Assembly (NCBI RefSeq): GCF_036227325.1
Contig: NZ_CP109467.1
Location: forward strand, 806,001-870,000
Reading direction: 5' to 3'
From: Streptomyces sp. NBC_01465
GTDB taxonomy: Bacteria > Actinomycetota > Actinomycetes > Streptomycetales > Streptomycetaceae
DNA length: 64,000 nucleotides
Numbering within the stretch: position 1 is the stretch's first letter; every line of letters begins with the position of its first letter. The notes beneath the pieces are model-generated. The model made no database searches. It was not told where the DNA came from and saw only the letters and a list, made by a program, of their open reading frames with translations. The translations under genes and the position numbers were made by a program. Shown one piece after another: positions 25,196 through 34,523 of the stretch.

Positions 25196-27085
25196 ATGGA
25201 CTTCGGCATGCAGGGCACGGGGGCCCCGGCCGATCTCGCCTGGCTGCGTGGTGTGGACGCCTACACGATGGGCGCATATCCGCAGGCCGAGGAGGAGTTC
25301 AGGGCGGCGGTGCGGCTCGACCCGGGAATGGCGGACGGCTGGCTCGGACTGCACGCGCTGCGTGTGGACACCACCACCGCGCTGCTGCGGATGCACCGCC
25401 ACCGGGACCGCTTCGGCGAACAGCGCACCCGGCACCGGCGCACGCTCAACTCCTGGTACTGGCTGGGCTGGTGGGTGCAGCCGGTCCTGGAGAGCCCGCG
25501 CGACCTCTTACTCGCGCACGCCTCGCACTGGCTGGACGGACGCCATGTCCCGGAGCTGGACCGGGCGTTGGCGGGTCTGCCGCCGGTGGACACGGATCCG
25601 CAGGTCCGCTTCCTGCACGCCTGCCGCGCCTATCTCGCCAAGGACTGGGAGCGCCTCGTACGGCACACCGAGTCGCTGGTCGACGATCCGCTCCTCGGCA
25701 TCGAGGCGGGCCTCTTCGGCGGGATGGCACGGGTCCGCCTGGAGATGTACGGACAGGCCGAGCCGCTGCTTGCCGCCTCCCTGATGCGCTGCCGCAGCGA
25801 GCAGCCGCAGCGCAAGGAGCTCCGCTACTGGCTCGCCCGCGCCCACGAGGGCACCGGCCGCAGCGCCGCCGCCCTCCCCCTCTACCGGGCCGTGCACCGG
25901 GTGGACCCGGCGTTCATGGACACCTCGGCCCGGCTCGCGGCGATCACCGAGTCCGACGGGGCCGACGGCTACGACGACTCCGCGGACTTCGCCGCCGTGT
26001 CGCTCACCGGACTCGGCCAGGACGTCCGCGACGGCGATTCGCTCTACGAGAGCGACCAGCCGGAGGGCAGGGAACTCCGGTTCGGCGCCGACCCGCTCGC
26101 CACCACCTCCGGGCTGCCCCCCGATTCCGTACGCCACAAGGTGTCCGTCCCCGCCCAGCCGGAGGAACCCGATCTGCCGCCGGGACCGACGGATCCGGTG
26201 CTGCTCGCCGAGGCGATAGACGAACTGGAGCGGATGGTCGGCCTGGAGCCGGTGAAACGCCAGGTCAAGGCGCTCTCCGCGCAACTCAACATGGCGCGGC
26301 TGCGCGCCGGACAGGGCCTCCCGGTCCAGCCGCCGAAACGTCACTTTGTTTTCTCCGGCCCCTCGGGGACGGGGAAGACGACGGTGGCCCGGATCCTCGG
26401 GCGGGTCTTCTACGCGCTCGGGCTGCTCGGCGGCGACCATCTGGTGGAGGCCCAACGGGCGGACCTGGTGGGCGAGTTCCTCGGGCAGACCGCGGTCAAG
26501 GCGAACGAGCTGATCGACTCGGCGCTGGGCGGGGTGCTCTTCGTCGACGAGGCGTACTCACTGTCCAACTCGGGGTACAGCAAGGGCGATGCGTACGGCG
26601 ACGAGGCACTGCAGGTGCTGCTGAAGCGCGCCGAGGACAACCGGGACCACCTGGTAGTCATCCTGGCCGGCTACCCGGAGGGCATGGACCGGCTCCTCGC
26701 CACCAACCCCGGGCTGTCGTCGCGCTTCACGACCCGGGTCGACTTCCCGTCGTACCGGCCGCTGGAGCTCACCTCGATCGGAGAGGTGCTGGCCGCGGAG
26801 AACGGTGACGTGTGGGACGAGGAGGCGCTGGACGAGCTGCGCTCGATCAGCGGGCATGTGGTCGACCAGGGGTGGATCGACGAGCTGGGGAACGGGCGGT
26901 TCCTGCGGACGCTGTACGAGAAGAGCTGCGCCTACCGGGACTTGAGGCTGTCGGGGTATGCGGGGACGCCGACCCGGGATGACCTGTCGACGCTTCGGCT
27001 GCCGGATCTCATGCAGGCGTACGGGGAGGTCTTGTCCGGGCGGGGGCCGGTCGGTCGGGGGCAACAGGAGCCTCCGCCGCTGTAG
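25196..27085 (+). CDS. CbxX/CfqX-EccA-like AAA ATPase with helical N-terminal domain
   Basis: This 629-residue protein starts at ATG 25196, with GGGGG six bases upstream. Residues 1-270 are TPR-like helices (YPQAEEEFRAAVRLDPGMAD, then further units). A low-complexity linker leads to an AAA module near residues 340-580: GPSGTGKTTVARILG (Walker A), VLFVDEAYSLSNSGY (Walker B), and the arginine-finger region NPGLSSRFTTRV. This architecture matches EccA of type VII secretion and the CbxX rubisco-activase-like group. No ESX/WXG genes lie nearby, so any secretion role here is uncertain. A promoter within the preceding gap is likely but not identifiable. Confidence 0.88.
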   Translation: MDFGMQGTGAPADLAWLRGVDAYTMGAYPQAEEEFRAAVRLDPGMADGWLGLHALRVDTTTALLRMHRHRDRFGEQRTRHRRTLNSWYWLGWWVQPVLESPRDLLLAHASHWLDGRHVPELDRALAGLPPVDTDPQVRFLHACRAYLAKDWERLVRHTESLVDDPLLGIEAGLFGGMARVRLEMYGQAEPLLAASLMRCRSEQPQRKELRYWLARAHEGTGRSAAALPLYRAVHRVDPAFMDTSARLAAITESDGADGYDDSADFAAVSLTGLGQDVRDGDSLYESDQPEGRELRFGADPLATTSGLPPDSVRHKVSVPAQPEEPDLPPGPTDPVLLAEAIDELERMVGLEPVKRQVKALSAQLNMARLRAGQGLPVQPPKRHFVFSGPSGTGKTTVARILGRVFYALGLLGGDHLVEAQRADLVGEFLGQTAVKANELIDSALGGVLFVDEAYSLSNSGYSKGDAYGDEALQVLLKRAEDNRDHLVVILAGYPEGMDRLLATNPGLSSRFTTRVDFPSYRPLELTSIGEVLAAENGDVWDEEALDELRSISGHVVDQGWIDELGNGRFLRTLYEKSCAYRDLRLSGYAGTPTRDDLSTLRLPDLMQAYGEVLSGRGPVGRGQQEPPPL

Positions 27086-27095
27086 ACCCGCTGGT

Positions 27096-27136
27096 CGTGT
27101 GCGCCGGTCGGGCTCCAAGCCCGGCCGGCGCACACG
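27096..27136. terminator. Bidirectional terminator between the AAA ATPase and CNNM genes
   Basis: A 19-base-pair inverted repeat (27096-27114 and 27118-27136, one G-U pair, three-base loop CCA) lies between convergent stop codons at 27085 and 27139. Confidence 0.85.
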
Positions 27137-27138
27137 AA

Positions 27139-28233
27139 CTAGCCCGCCAGGACCTGTTCCGGGCGGCCGCTGCGGGGGTCTCCGACCCTCGTCACCGGCG
27201 CCGCGTCACGGTGGGACGGGTCGCGTACCTCTCCCACCAGCATTTCCAGTACGTCCTCCATCGCGACCAGGCCCAGCACCTTGCCCGAGCCGTCCGCGAC
27301 CTGCGCCAGGTGCGTCGCCGCACGGCGCATCACCGTCAGGGCGTCGTCCAGGGGGAGTTCGGCCCGGAGCGTCGCCATCGGGCGCCAGACGTGCTGGGGG
27401 ACGGCCCGTTCCCGCTCCTCCAGGTCCAGGACGTCCTTGACGTGCAGATAGCCCATGAACGCACCGCTGTCCGCACACACCGGGAAGCGCGAGTAGCCGG
27501 TCCGTACGGTCAGCTCCTCCAATTGCCGCGGTGTGACGGAGGGGTCGACCGTGATCAGGTCGGCGCGGGCGATCAGGACGTCGGTGACCGGGCGGCTGCC
27601 CAGTTCCAGGGCGTCCTCGAGCCGTTCCTGCGCCTCCGAGTCCAGCAGGCCCGCCTGTCCGGAGTCCTCGACGAGCCGGTTGAGCTGCTCGCTGGTGAAG
27701 ACCGCCTCGACCTCGTCCTTGGGCTCCACGCGGAAGAGCTTCAGGATCACCCGGGCGCAGGCGCCCAGCGCGACCGTCACCGGACGGCAGATCCGGGCGA
27801 AGCCGACCAGGCCGGGGCTGAGCCACAGAGCGGTCTTCTCCGGGGCGGCCATGGCGAGGTTCTTCGGGACCATCTCGCCGATGACCAGATGCAGGGAGAC
27901 GACCACCGCGAGCGCGATGACGTAGCCGAGGGGGTGGATCAGCCCCTCCGGAAGGTGTGCCGCTTCGAAGAGCGGCTCCAGCAGGTGGGCGACCGTCGGC
28001 TCGGCGACCGCGCCCAGCGTCAGGGAGCACATCGTGATGCCGAACTGGGCTGCCGCCATCATCTGCGGCAGGTTCTCCAGACCGTGCAGCACCTGGCGCG
28101 CCCGCGTCGATCCTTCGGCCGCGAGGGGTTCGACCTGGCTGCGGCGTACGGAGACGAGCGCGAACTCGGCGCCGACGAAGAAGCCGTTGGCCAGCACCAG
28201 CAGGACGGCGAAGAGGAGTTGGAGCAGGCTCAT
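27139..28233 (-). CDS. CNNM/CBS-domain membrane protein (HlyC/CorC-related)
   Basis: This 364-residue protein has an N-terminal DUF21/CNNM transmembrane domain (LLFAVLLVLANGFFVGAEFA at 4-23, further helices to about 150; the GEMVPKNLA motif is diagnostic) and a pair of CBS domains (about 205-330). It is a membrane protein likely involved in divalent cation (Mg/Co) handling; the 'hemolysin' label is historical. It lacks the CorC C-terminal domain present in its neighbour. It overlaps the upstream paralogue by four bases (28230-28233), so the two are translated together and may form a heteromer. Confidence 0.92.
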   Translation of the reverse strand: MSLLQLLFAVLLVLANGFFVGAEFALVSVRRSQVEPLAAEGSTRARQVLHGLENLPQMMAAAQFGITMCSLTLGAVAEPTVAHLLEPLFEAAHLPEGLIHPLGYVIALAVVVSLHLVIGEMVPKNLAMAAPEKTALWLSPGLVGFARICRPVTVALGACARVILKLFRVEPKDEVEAVFTSEQLNRLVEDSGQAGLLDSEAQERLEDALELGSRPVTDVLIARADLITVDPSVTPRQLEELTVRTGYSRFPVCADSGAFMGYLHVKDVLDLEERERAVPQHVWRPMATLRAELPLDDALTVMRRAATHLAQVADGSGKVLGLVAMEDVLEMLVGEVRDPSHRDAAPVTRVGDPRSGRPEQVLAG

Positions 28234-29573
28234 CGCACGGCCTCCGTGAGCGCGGGTACGTCGGCGGTGCGGACGAGCCGGACCCGTTCGGCCCGGTAGC
28301 GGTCGACCTGGCGGACCAGGAGCTTCCAGCCGGGGAGTTCGGCCCGGTCGCCGGGGGCGGGGATGCGGCCGAGGAGGTCGGCGACGAGTCCGGCGACGGT
28401 CTCGTACGGGCCCTCGGGCACTTCCAGCCCTATGCGGCGCAGGGTCAGGACCCGGCAGCTGCCGTCCGCGTCCCAGGCGGGGAAGCCGTCCTCGGCGGGG
28501 GCGACCGGGGCCAGTTCGGGCCGTTCGTCGCCCGCGTCGTCGTGCTCGTCGCGCACCTCGCCGACGAGCTCCTCGATGATGTCCTCCAGGGTGACGACCC
28601 CGGCGGTGCCGCCGTACTCGTCGACGACGACGGCGATCGGCTGCTCGCTGCGCAGCCGCTCCAGGAGCTGCTGCACGGGGAGCGTCTCGGGCACCAGGAG
28701 CGGGGGGACGGCGATCAGTGCGGCCGGGGTCCGCTGCCGGTCGTGCGGCGGCACGGCGAGGGCGTCCTTGAGGTGGACCATGCCGACGACCTCGTCGATG
28801 CGCTCCCGGTAGACGGGGAAGCGCGAAAGGCCGGTGGCCCGCGTGAGGTTGAGGACGTCGGCGGCGGTCGCGGAGACCTGCAGGGCGCTGACCTTCACCC
28901 GGGGGGTCATGACGTGCTGGGCGGTGAGCCCGGCGAGCGACAGAGTCCGTACGAAAAGGTCCGCCGTGTCCTGTTCCAGGGTGCCGGCCTGCGCCGAGTG
29001 CCGGGCCAGGGAGACGAGTTCACCGGGGGTGCGGGCCGAGGCCAGCTCGTCGGTGGGCTCGACGCCCAGGGCGCGTACGAGACGGTTGGCGACCGTGTTG
29101 AGCAGTGCGATCACCGGCCGGAAGGCGGCGGAGAAGGCGTGCTGCGGGCCGGCCACGAAACGGGCGACCTGGAGCGGTTTGGAGACCGCCCAGTTCTTCG
29201 GTACGAGTTCGCCGATCACCATCTGCACCGCCGAGGCGAGCAGCATCCCGAGGACGACCGAGACGCCGGGGACGGCGCCCTTCGGCAGGCCGGTGGCGGT
29301 GATCGGACCCGTGAGCAGCTGGGCGAGCGCCGGCTCGGCGAGCATGCCGACCACCAGGGAGGTGATGGTGATGCCGAGCTGGGTGCCGGAGAGCTGGAAG
29401 GAGAGTTCCCGCAGGGCCTTGACGACCGTGCGGGCCCGCCGGTCGCCGTCGGCGGCGGCGCGTTCGGCGTCCGGCCGCTCCACGGTGACGAGGCCGAACT
29501 CGGCCGCGACGAAGAATCCGTTGGCGAGGATCAGGAGGAAGGCTGCTCCGAGGAGCAGGAGGGGGATGGTCAT
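28230..29573 (-). CDS. CNNM/CBS/CorC-domain membrane protein
   Basis: This 447-residue paralogue of the downstream gene has a CNNM membrane domain (AAFLLILANGFFVAAEFGLV near the start; GELVPKNWAVSK around 122-133), CBS pair at about 215-340 including YGGTAGVVTLEDIIEELVGE, and a C-terminal CorC_HlyC domain (about 360-435). The full-length architecture equals the magnesium/cobalt efflux-type proteins. It is the first gene of a two-gene operon; the 185 bases upstream separate it from the PH-domain gene in the same direction and hold no gene. Confidence 0.93.
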   Translation of the reverse strand: MTIPLLLLGAAFLLILANGFFVAAEFGLVTVERPDAERAAADGDRRARTVVKALRELSFQLSGTQLGITITSLVVGMLAEPALAQLLTGPITATGLPKGAVPGVSVVLGMLLASAVQMVIGELVPKNWAVSKPLQVARFVAGPQHAFSAAFRPVIALLNTVANRLVRALGVEPTDELASARTPGELVSLARHSAQAGTLEQDTADLFVRTLSLAGLTAQHVMTPRVKVSALQVSATAADVLNLTRATGLSRFPVYRERIDEVVGMVHLKDALAVPPHDRQRTPAALIAVPPLLVPETLPVQQLLERLRSEQPIAVVVDEYGGTAGVVTLEDIIEELVGEVRDEHDDAGDERPELAPVAPAEDGFPAWDADGSCRVLTLRRIGLEVPEGPYETVAGLVADLLGRIPAPGDRAELPGWKLLVRQVDRYRAERVRLVRTADVPALTEAVR

Positions 29574-29758
29574 GCCGCCGCCTCCGGGGAAGGGGCGGCG
29601 CAGGTACTACCGGACGATCCGTCCATTGCTGGAGGGATTCACTCCTCAAGTCGCAGGGGTGACCCCGCGGACCACGGGGGTCACTCTGGTGCGGGGCGGG
29701 GCGCATTGGCGCCGCCGTACACCAGAGTAATCAAGAAGAGGACGGGTCGGGCAGGGGC

Positions 29759-30211
29759 TCAGGCGTTCTCGGTGTGTGTGCCGTGCGATTCCGCCAGGGC
29801 GCGCAGCGTACGGGCGTCCCTGATCGCCTGGGCCTTGCCGATGCCGGGCTGAATACCGAGGGCGGGGAGGCTGGTGCCGTCGCTGAGGTCGAGGAAGACC
29901 CACGCGTCGCCGGGGCGCAGATTGACCCGGAGGATCTGCGCCCAGGCGAGCTGCCTGCGCGAGGTGAGGTTGACGACCGTGACGCCGGACTCGTCCGCGA
30001 CGACCTTGGGGCGGCTGAGCAGGGCCAGTACGCCGAAGAAGACCAGCGCGGTGAAGATGAAGCTGACCTTGGAGCCCGGGGTGAGGGACTCCAGCATCAG
30101 CGAGATCACCGTGATGACGGCGAACATGACCGCGCCCACGCTCAGCAGCACGACCCGGGTACGGGTCGGCCTGAAAGTGACCGGCAGGGCGGGGAGTTCA
30201 GCGGCAGACAT
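29759..30211 (-). CDS. Bacterial PH-domain membrane protein
   Basis: This 150-residue protein has two membrane helices (VVLLSVGAVMFAVITVISLML, about 20-40; VSFIFTALVFFGVLALL, about 49-65), followed by a beta-rich PH domain: VVADESGVTVVNLTSRRQLA, then WAQILRVNL and WVFLDLSDGTSLPAL. PH domains of this kind are common in Streptomyces membrane proteins; ligands are unknown. It begins 14 bases after the hisG stop and is the last gene of the rib-his operon, as I recall for other Streptomyces. Confidence 0.87.
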   Translation of the reverse strand: MSAAELPALPVTFRPTRTRVVLLSVGAVMFAVITVISLMLESLTPGSKVSFIFTALVFFGVLALLSRPKVVADESGVTVVNLTSRRQLAWAQILRVNLRPGDAWVFLDLSDGTSLPALGIQPGIGKAQAIRDARTLRALAESHGTHTENA

Positions 30212-30225
30212 GGATGCTCGGTCCC

Positions 30226-31074
30226 TCAGAGGCGGCAGGCGTGGATGGCGGTGGTGAGGATGGCGCGTGCGCCCAGCTCGTAGAGGTCGTCCATGATCCG
30301 CTGAGCCTCCTTGGCCGCGACCATGGAGCGGACGGCGACCCAGCCCTCGTGGTGGAGGGGGGAGATCGTCGGCGACTCCAGGCCCGGGGTGAGGGCGACG
30401 GCCTGCTCCAGGTGCTCGACCCGGCAGTCGTAGTCCATCATCACGTACGACCGTGCCACCAGGACGCCCTGGAGGCGGCGCAGGAACTGCTGCACCTTCG
30501 GCTCGTCCGCGTCGGCGCCGGAGCGGCGGATGACCGCCGCCTCCGACTTCATGATCGGGTCGCCGAAGACCTCGAGCCCGGCGTTGCGCAGTGAGGTGCC
30601 GGTCTCGACGACGTCGGCGATGACCTGGGCGACACCCAGCTCGATCGCCGTTTCGACGGCGCCGTCGAGGTGCACGATCGAGGCGTCGACGCCGTGCTCG
30701 GCGAGGTGCTTGGCGACGATGCCCTCGTACGAGGTGGCGATCGTCTTGCCCGCCAGGTCGCCGATGCCGGAGACCGTGCCGGGCTTGGCGGCGAACCGGA
30801 AGGTGGAACGGGCGAAGCCGAGCGGCAGGATGACCTCGGCGCCGACGCCGGAATCGATCAGCAGGTCCTCGCCGGTGATGCCGATGTCGAGCTTGCCCGA
30901 GGACACGTAGATCGCGATGTCCTTGGGGCGCAGGTAGAAGAACTCGACCTCGTTGGCGGGGTCGACGAGGACGAGCTCCTTGGACTCCTTGCGCTGCTGG
31001 TAGCCGGCCTCATGGAGCATCGCCATCGCAGGTCCTGAGAGGGAGCCCTTGTTGGGGACGGCGATGCGCAGCAT
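30226..31074 (-). CDS. hisG: ATP phosphoribosyltransferase (long form)
   Basis: This 282-residue enzyme catalyses the first step of histidine synthesis, condensing ATP with PRPP. It is the long HisG form with a C-terminal regulatory ACT-like domain (about 210-282) that gives histidine feedback inhibition. Seen motifs: LRIAVPNKGSLSGPA, DIGITGEDLLIDSG, and the PRPP loop VIADVVETGTSLRNAGL. It lies 53 bases downstream of hisE in the riboflavin operon, apart from other histidine genes. The ATG start gives the typical N-terminus MLRIAVPNKG. Confidence 0.97.
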   Translation of the reverse strand: MLRIAVPNKGSLSGPAMAMLHEAGYQQRKESKELVLVDPANEVEFFYLRPKDIAIYVSSGKLDIGITGEDLLIDSGVGAEVILPLGFARSTFRFAAKPGTVSGIGDLAGKTIATSYEGIVAKHLAEHGVDASIVHLDGAVETAIELGVAQVIADVVETGTSLRNAGLEVFGDPIMKSEAAVIRRSGADADEPKVQQFLRRLQGVLVARSYVMMDYDCRVEHLEQAVALTPGLESPTISPLHHEGWVAVRSMVAAKEAQRIMDDLYELGARAILTTAIHACRL

Positions 31075-31127
31075 GGGTCGACTTCCTTGTGTGCGGAGGG
31101 AGTTGGGGTGTGCGGGGAGCGGGGTGC

Positions 31128-31409
31128 TCAGAGGTGGGCGTAGACGTCGTCGAGCGAGATCCCGCGGGCGACCATCATCACCTGGACGTGGTACAGCAGC
31201 TGCGAGATCTCCTCGGCGGCGGCTTCCTTGCCCTCGTACTCGGCGGCCATCCAGACTTCGGCGGCCTCCTCGACGACCTTCTTGCCGATGGCATGGACAC
31301 CCTTGCCCACCAGTTCCGCGGTGCGGGAGGTGGCCGGGTCGCCGTTCTCGGCCTTGAGCTGGAGCTCGGTGAAGAGCTCTTCGAAGCTCTTTGAGGGTTT
31401 GTTCGCCAT
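31128..31409 (-). CDS. hisE: Phosphoribosyl-ATP pyrophosphatase
   Basis: This 93-residue enzyme of the MazG-like all-helical superfamily hydrolyses phosphoribosyl-ATP in the second step of histidine synthesis. Key features are [20 protein letters not shown] at the N-terminus and [19 protein letters not shown], whose acidic residues bind magnesium, with [13 protein letters not shown] at the C-terminus. The start at ATG 31407-31409 gives MANKPSK. It lies between ribH (35 bases upstream) and hisG. Confidence 0.96.
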   Translation of the reverse strand: MANKPSKSFEELFTELQLKAENGDPATSRTAELVGKGVHAIGKKVVEEAAEVWMAAEYEGKEAAAEEISQLLYHVQVMMVARGISLDDVYAHL

Positions 31410-31444
31410 GATGGTCCTAAGAGTACGGGGTGCGGCCCTGCCAC

Positions 31445-31930
31445 TCAGCGCCAGGGTTCGCTGACCGTGCGCAGCGTGGTGGCGGTGGCGACGGCGGCGG
31501 TGACCGCTTCGTGGCCCTTGTCCTCGTTCGATCCGGGCAGTCCGGAGCGGTCCAGCGCCTGCTCCTCGTTGTCGCAGGTGAGTACGCCGAAGCCGACCGG
31601 GACCCCGGTGTCCACGGTGACCTGGGTGAGGCCGAGGGTGACGCCCTGGGACACGTACTCGAAGTGCGGGGTGCCGCCCCGGATGATGACCCCGAGGGCC
31701 ACGATCGCGTCGTAACCGCGGCCGGCGAGGACCTTCGCGACGACGGGGAGCTCGAAGCTGCCCGGCACGCGCAGGAGCGTCGGCTCGTCGATGCCCAGCT
31801 CGCTGAGTGCGCGCAGGGCGCCGTCGACGAGGCCGTCCATGATCTTCTCGTGCCACTGGGCCGCGATGACGGCCACGCGCAGGTCGCCGCAGTTCTTCAC
31901 GGTGAGTTCGGGTGCGCCCTTGCCACTCAT
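31445..31930 (-). CDS. ribH: 6,7-dimethyl-8-ribityllumazine synthase
   Basis: This 161-residue protein is the penultimate enzyme of riboflavin synthesis and forms icosahedral or pentameric assemblies. Motifs: [15 protein letters not shown] (substrate), [29 protein letters not shown], and [17 protein letters not shown] near the C-terminus. The phosphate-binding GTPHFEYV segment and the conserved His are present. It follows ribAB by 37 bases. Confidence 0.97.
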   Translation of the reverse strand: MSGKGAPELTVKNCGDLRVAVIAAQWHEKIMDGLVDGALRALSELGIDEPTLLRVPGSFELPVVAKVLAGRGYDAIVALGVIIRGGTPHFEYVSQGVTLGLTQVTVDTGVPVGFGVLTCDNEEQALDRSGLPGSNEDKGHEAVTAAVATATTLRTVSEPWR

Positions 31931-31967
31931 GTCTCTGTCTCTCCCTGTGCTTTCCGGCTTGCTGGTG

Positions 31968-33251
31968 TTACTGGTTGCCGCAGGCAGACGTCTTGTCCAG
32001 CCACGGCAGGTCGTGTCCCATCCGGTCCCGCTTGGTCTGCAGGTACCGGAGGTTGTGCTCGCCCGCCTTGACGGGCATCGGCTCGCGGCCGGTGACCTCG
32101 AGGCCGTGGCGGACGAGCGCCTCGGTCTTGTCGGGGTTGTTGGTCATCAGCCGCAGGCTGCGTACGCCGAGGTCTTCGAGGATCTGCGCCCCGGCCGCGT
32201 AGTCGCGGGCGTCCGCGGGCAGGCCGAGTTCGAGGTTGGCGTCCAGGGTGTCGCGGCCGCGCTCCTGGAGTTCGTAGGCGCGCAGCTTGGAGAGCAGTCC
32301 GATGCCGCGTCCCTCGTGACCGCGGAGGTAGACGACCACGCCGCGGCCCTGCTCGGTGATACGGGCCATGGAGGCCTCCAGCTGGGGGCCGCAGTCGCAG
32401 CGCTGCGACTGGAAGATGTCCCCGGTCAGGCACTCGGAGTGGACCCGGACCAGGACGTCGTCGCCGTCGCCGATCTCGCCGTGGACCAGGGCGACGTGCT
32501 CGACGCCGTCGACCGTGGAGCGGTAGCCGTACGCCGTGAAGTCGCCGAAGGCGGTGGGGAGATGGACCGTCGCCTCGCGGCGGACGGTCGGCTCGGCGGA
32601 GGTGCGGTAGGCGATCAGGTCCTCGATGGAGATGATCGTCAGCCCGTGCTTGCGGGCGAACGGGACGAGCTCGGGCAGGCGCAGCATCACGCCGTCCTCG
32701 CCCGCGATCTCGACGATCGCACCGGCGGGACGCAGCCCCGCGAGGCGGGCCAGGTCGACGGCGGCCTCGGTGTGTCCGTTGCGTACGAGGACACCGCCCG
32801 GCTTGGCGCGCAGCGGGAAGATGTGGCCGGGGCGTACGAAGTCACCCGCCTCCGCCTCCCCGCCCGCGAGGAGCCGCAGGGTGGTGGCGCGGTCGGCCGC
32901 GGAGATTCCGGTGGTGACGCCGTGCGCGCCGCTCGCGTCGACGGAGACCGTGAAGGCGGTCCGCATCGACTCGGTGTTGTGCGCGACCATCTGCGGGAGT
33001 TCGAGCCGCTCCAGCTCGTCCCCCTCCATGGGGGCGCAGATCAGCCCGCGGCACTCGCTCATCATGAACGCGATGATCTCGGGCGTCGCCTTCTCGGCGG
33101 CGATGACGAGGTCGCCCTCGTTCTCGCGGTCCTCGTCGTCGACGACCACGACCGGGCGGCCGGCCGCGATGTCGCGGATGGCCTGCTCGACGGGGTCGAG
33201 GGCGAGGTCCTCGGCGTTGTCGGTGGAGTACCAGGTGGGCTGCGCAGTCAT
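31968..33251 (-). CDS. ribAB: Bifunctional DHBP synthase / GTP cyclohydrolase II
   Basis: This 427-residue fusion contains RibB at the N-terminus, making 3,4-dihydroxy-2-butanone-4-phosphate from ribulose-5-phosphate ([11 protein letters not shown] around residue 39; [23 protein letters not shown]), and RibA at the C-terminus, opening GTP (zinc Cys in SECLTGDIF and [21 protein letters not shown]). Both halves look intact. The start at ATG 33249-33251 overlaps the ribM stop by four bases (ATGA). It supplies both precursors of riboflavin in one protein. Confidence 0.97.
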   Translation of the reverse strand: MTAQPTWYSTDNAEDLALDPVEQAIRDIAAGRPVVVVDDEDRENEGDLVIAAEKATPEIIAFMMSECRGLICAPMEGDELERLELPQMVAHNTESMRTAFTVSVDASGAHGVTTGISAADRATTLRLLAGGEAEAGDFVRPGHIFPLRAKPGGVLVRNGHTEAAVDLARLAGLRPAGAIVEIAGEDGVMLRLPELVPFARKHGLTIISIEDLIAYRTSAEPTVRREATVHLPTAFGDFTAYGYRSTVDGVEHVALVHGEIGDGDDVLVRVHSECLTGDIFQSQRCDCGPQLEASMARITEQGRGVVVYLRGHEGRGIGLLSKLRAYELQERGRDTLDANLELGLPADARDYAAGAQILEDLGVRSLRLMTNNPDKTEALVRHGLEVTGREPMPVKAGEHNLRYLQTKRDRMGHDLPWLDKTSACGNQ

Positions 33252-33907
33252 GCTGCTGCTCCTTCCAGGGCGGGCTCGCTCTTCGCACTCGTACGGGAGC
33301 GGAGCCACCAGTCGCGCATGCCCCAGAGGACGAGCGCGCCGTAGACGACGTAGATGAGGCCGGAGAAGGCGAGGCCGCTGTGGAAGTTGAGCGGGACGCC
33401 GACCAGGTCGACGAGCAGCCAGGCGAACCAGAACTCGACGAGGCCGCGGGCCTGGGCGACCATCGCGACGACCGTGCCGACGAAAATGTACGCGTCCGCC
33501 CACGGGCTCCAGGAGAGCGAGGGGAAGGCGGTGAACAGGCCGCCGACGGCGAGGGTGCCGACCGCCGCGCCGAGCACGAGCAGTCCGCGCTCGCCCCAGC
33601 CTGCGAACCGTACGGCGATGGAGCCGTCCTGGGCCTGCTGCTTGCCGCCGCTCCAGCGCTGCCAGCCCCAGACGGCGACGGCGATGACGACGACCTGCTT
33701 GCCGACGCCGCCCGCCTGGTGCACCGAGAGGTTGGCGGCGACCAGGATCAGTCCGGACAGGAACTGGGCGGGCCAGGTCCATATGGAACGCCGCCAGCCG
33801 AGCGCGAGTGCGATCAGGCCGATGGTGTTGCCGATCATGTCGGACCAGATGATGTGCTGGTCGAGGACGGTGAAGGCCTCGGTGTTGAGCCAGCTGACGG
33901 CGCTCAC
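33248..33907 (-). CDS. ribM: PnuC-family riboflavin transporter RibM
   Basis: This 219-residue membrane protein has seven or so helices ([78 protein letters not shown]). It is similar to PnuC vitamin facilitators. In actinobacteria, PnuC-like genes embedded in FMN-riboswitch rib operons are RibM riboflavin carriers, and this gene has exactly that position between ribE and ribAB, overlapping both by four bases. The GTG start (33905-33907) is set by the GTGA overlap. Confidence 0.92.
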   Translation of the reverse strand: MSAVSWLNTEAFTVLDQHIIWSDMIGNTIGLIALALGWRRSIWTWPAQFLSGLILVAANLSVHQAGGVGKQVVVIAVAVWGWQRWSGGKQQAQDGSIAVRFAGWGERGLLVLGAAVGTLAVGGLFTAFPSLSWSPWADAYIFVGTVVAMVAQARGLVEFWFAWLLVDLVGVPLNFHSGLAFSGLIYVVYGALVLWGMRDWWLRSRTSAKSEPALEGAAA

Positions 33908-34518
33908 TGTGCATTCCCCCTGGTGCTGCTGTCCGCGCCGAGCAGCCGCTCGACGTACTTGGCGAGTACGTCCACCTCGAGGTTGACGGGGTCGCCGGCC
34001 TGCTTGATGCCGAGCGTCGTCAGCGCGAGGGTGGTCGGGATGAGGCTGATGGTGAAGTAGTCGTCACCCGCGTCGACGACGGTAAGGCTCACACCGTCAA
34101 CGGTGATCGAGCCCTTCTCGACGACGTAACGAGAGAGCTCCGCGGGGAGCGAGATCTTGACGATCTCCCAGTTCTCGGAGGGCTTGCGGTCGACGATCGT
34201 GCCGGTCCCGTCGACATGACCCTGGACGAGGTGTCCGCCGAGGCGGCCGCCGAGCGCCATCGGGCGCTCCAGGTTGACGCGGGAGCCGACGGTCAGCGCG
34301 CCGAGGCTGGAGCGCTTCAGCGTCTCGTCCATCACGTCGGCCGTGAACTGGCCGTCCCCGAAGTCGACGACGGTCAGACAGACGCCGTTGACGGCGATCG
34401 AGTCGCCGTGCTTGGCGTCCTCGGTGACGACGGGGCCGCGGAGGCTGAAGCGGGAGGCGTCGCCGAGGTTCTCGACGGCGGTGACCTCACCCAGTTCTTC
34501 GACGATTCCGGTGAACAC
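33904..34518 (-). CDS. ribE: Riboflavin synthase alpha subunit
   Basis: This 204-residue protein contains two tandem lumazine-binding barrels, each with the repeated signature: first [21 protein letters not shown], second [21 protein letters not shown]. It dismutates lumazine to riboflavin. The N-terminus [11 protein letters not shown] is invariant. The start is GTG 34516-34518, five bases after the ribD stop. Confidence 0.97.
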   Translation of the reverse strand: MFTGIVEELGEVTAVENLGDASRFSLRGPVVTEDAKHGDSIAVNGVCLTVVDFGDGQFTADVMDETLKRSSLGALTVGSRVNLERPMALGGRLGGHLVQGHVDGTGTIVDRKPSENWEIVKISLPAELSRYVVEKGSITVDGVSLTVVDAGDDYFTISLIPTTLALTTLGIKQAGDPVNLEVDVLAKYVERLLGADSSTRGNAQ

Positions 34519-34523
34519 GGCGC

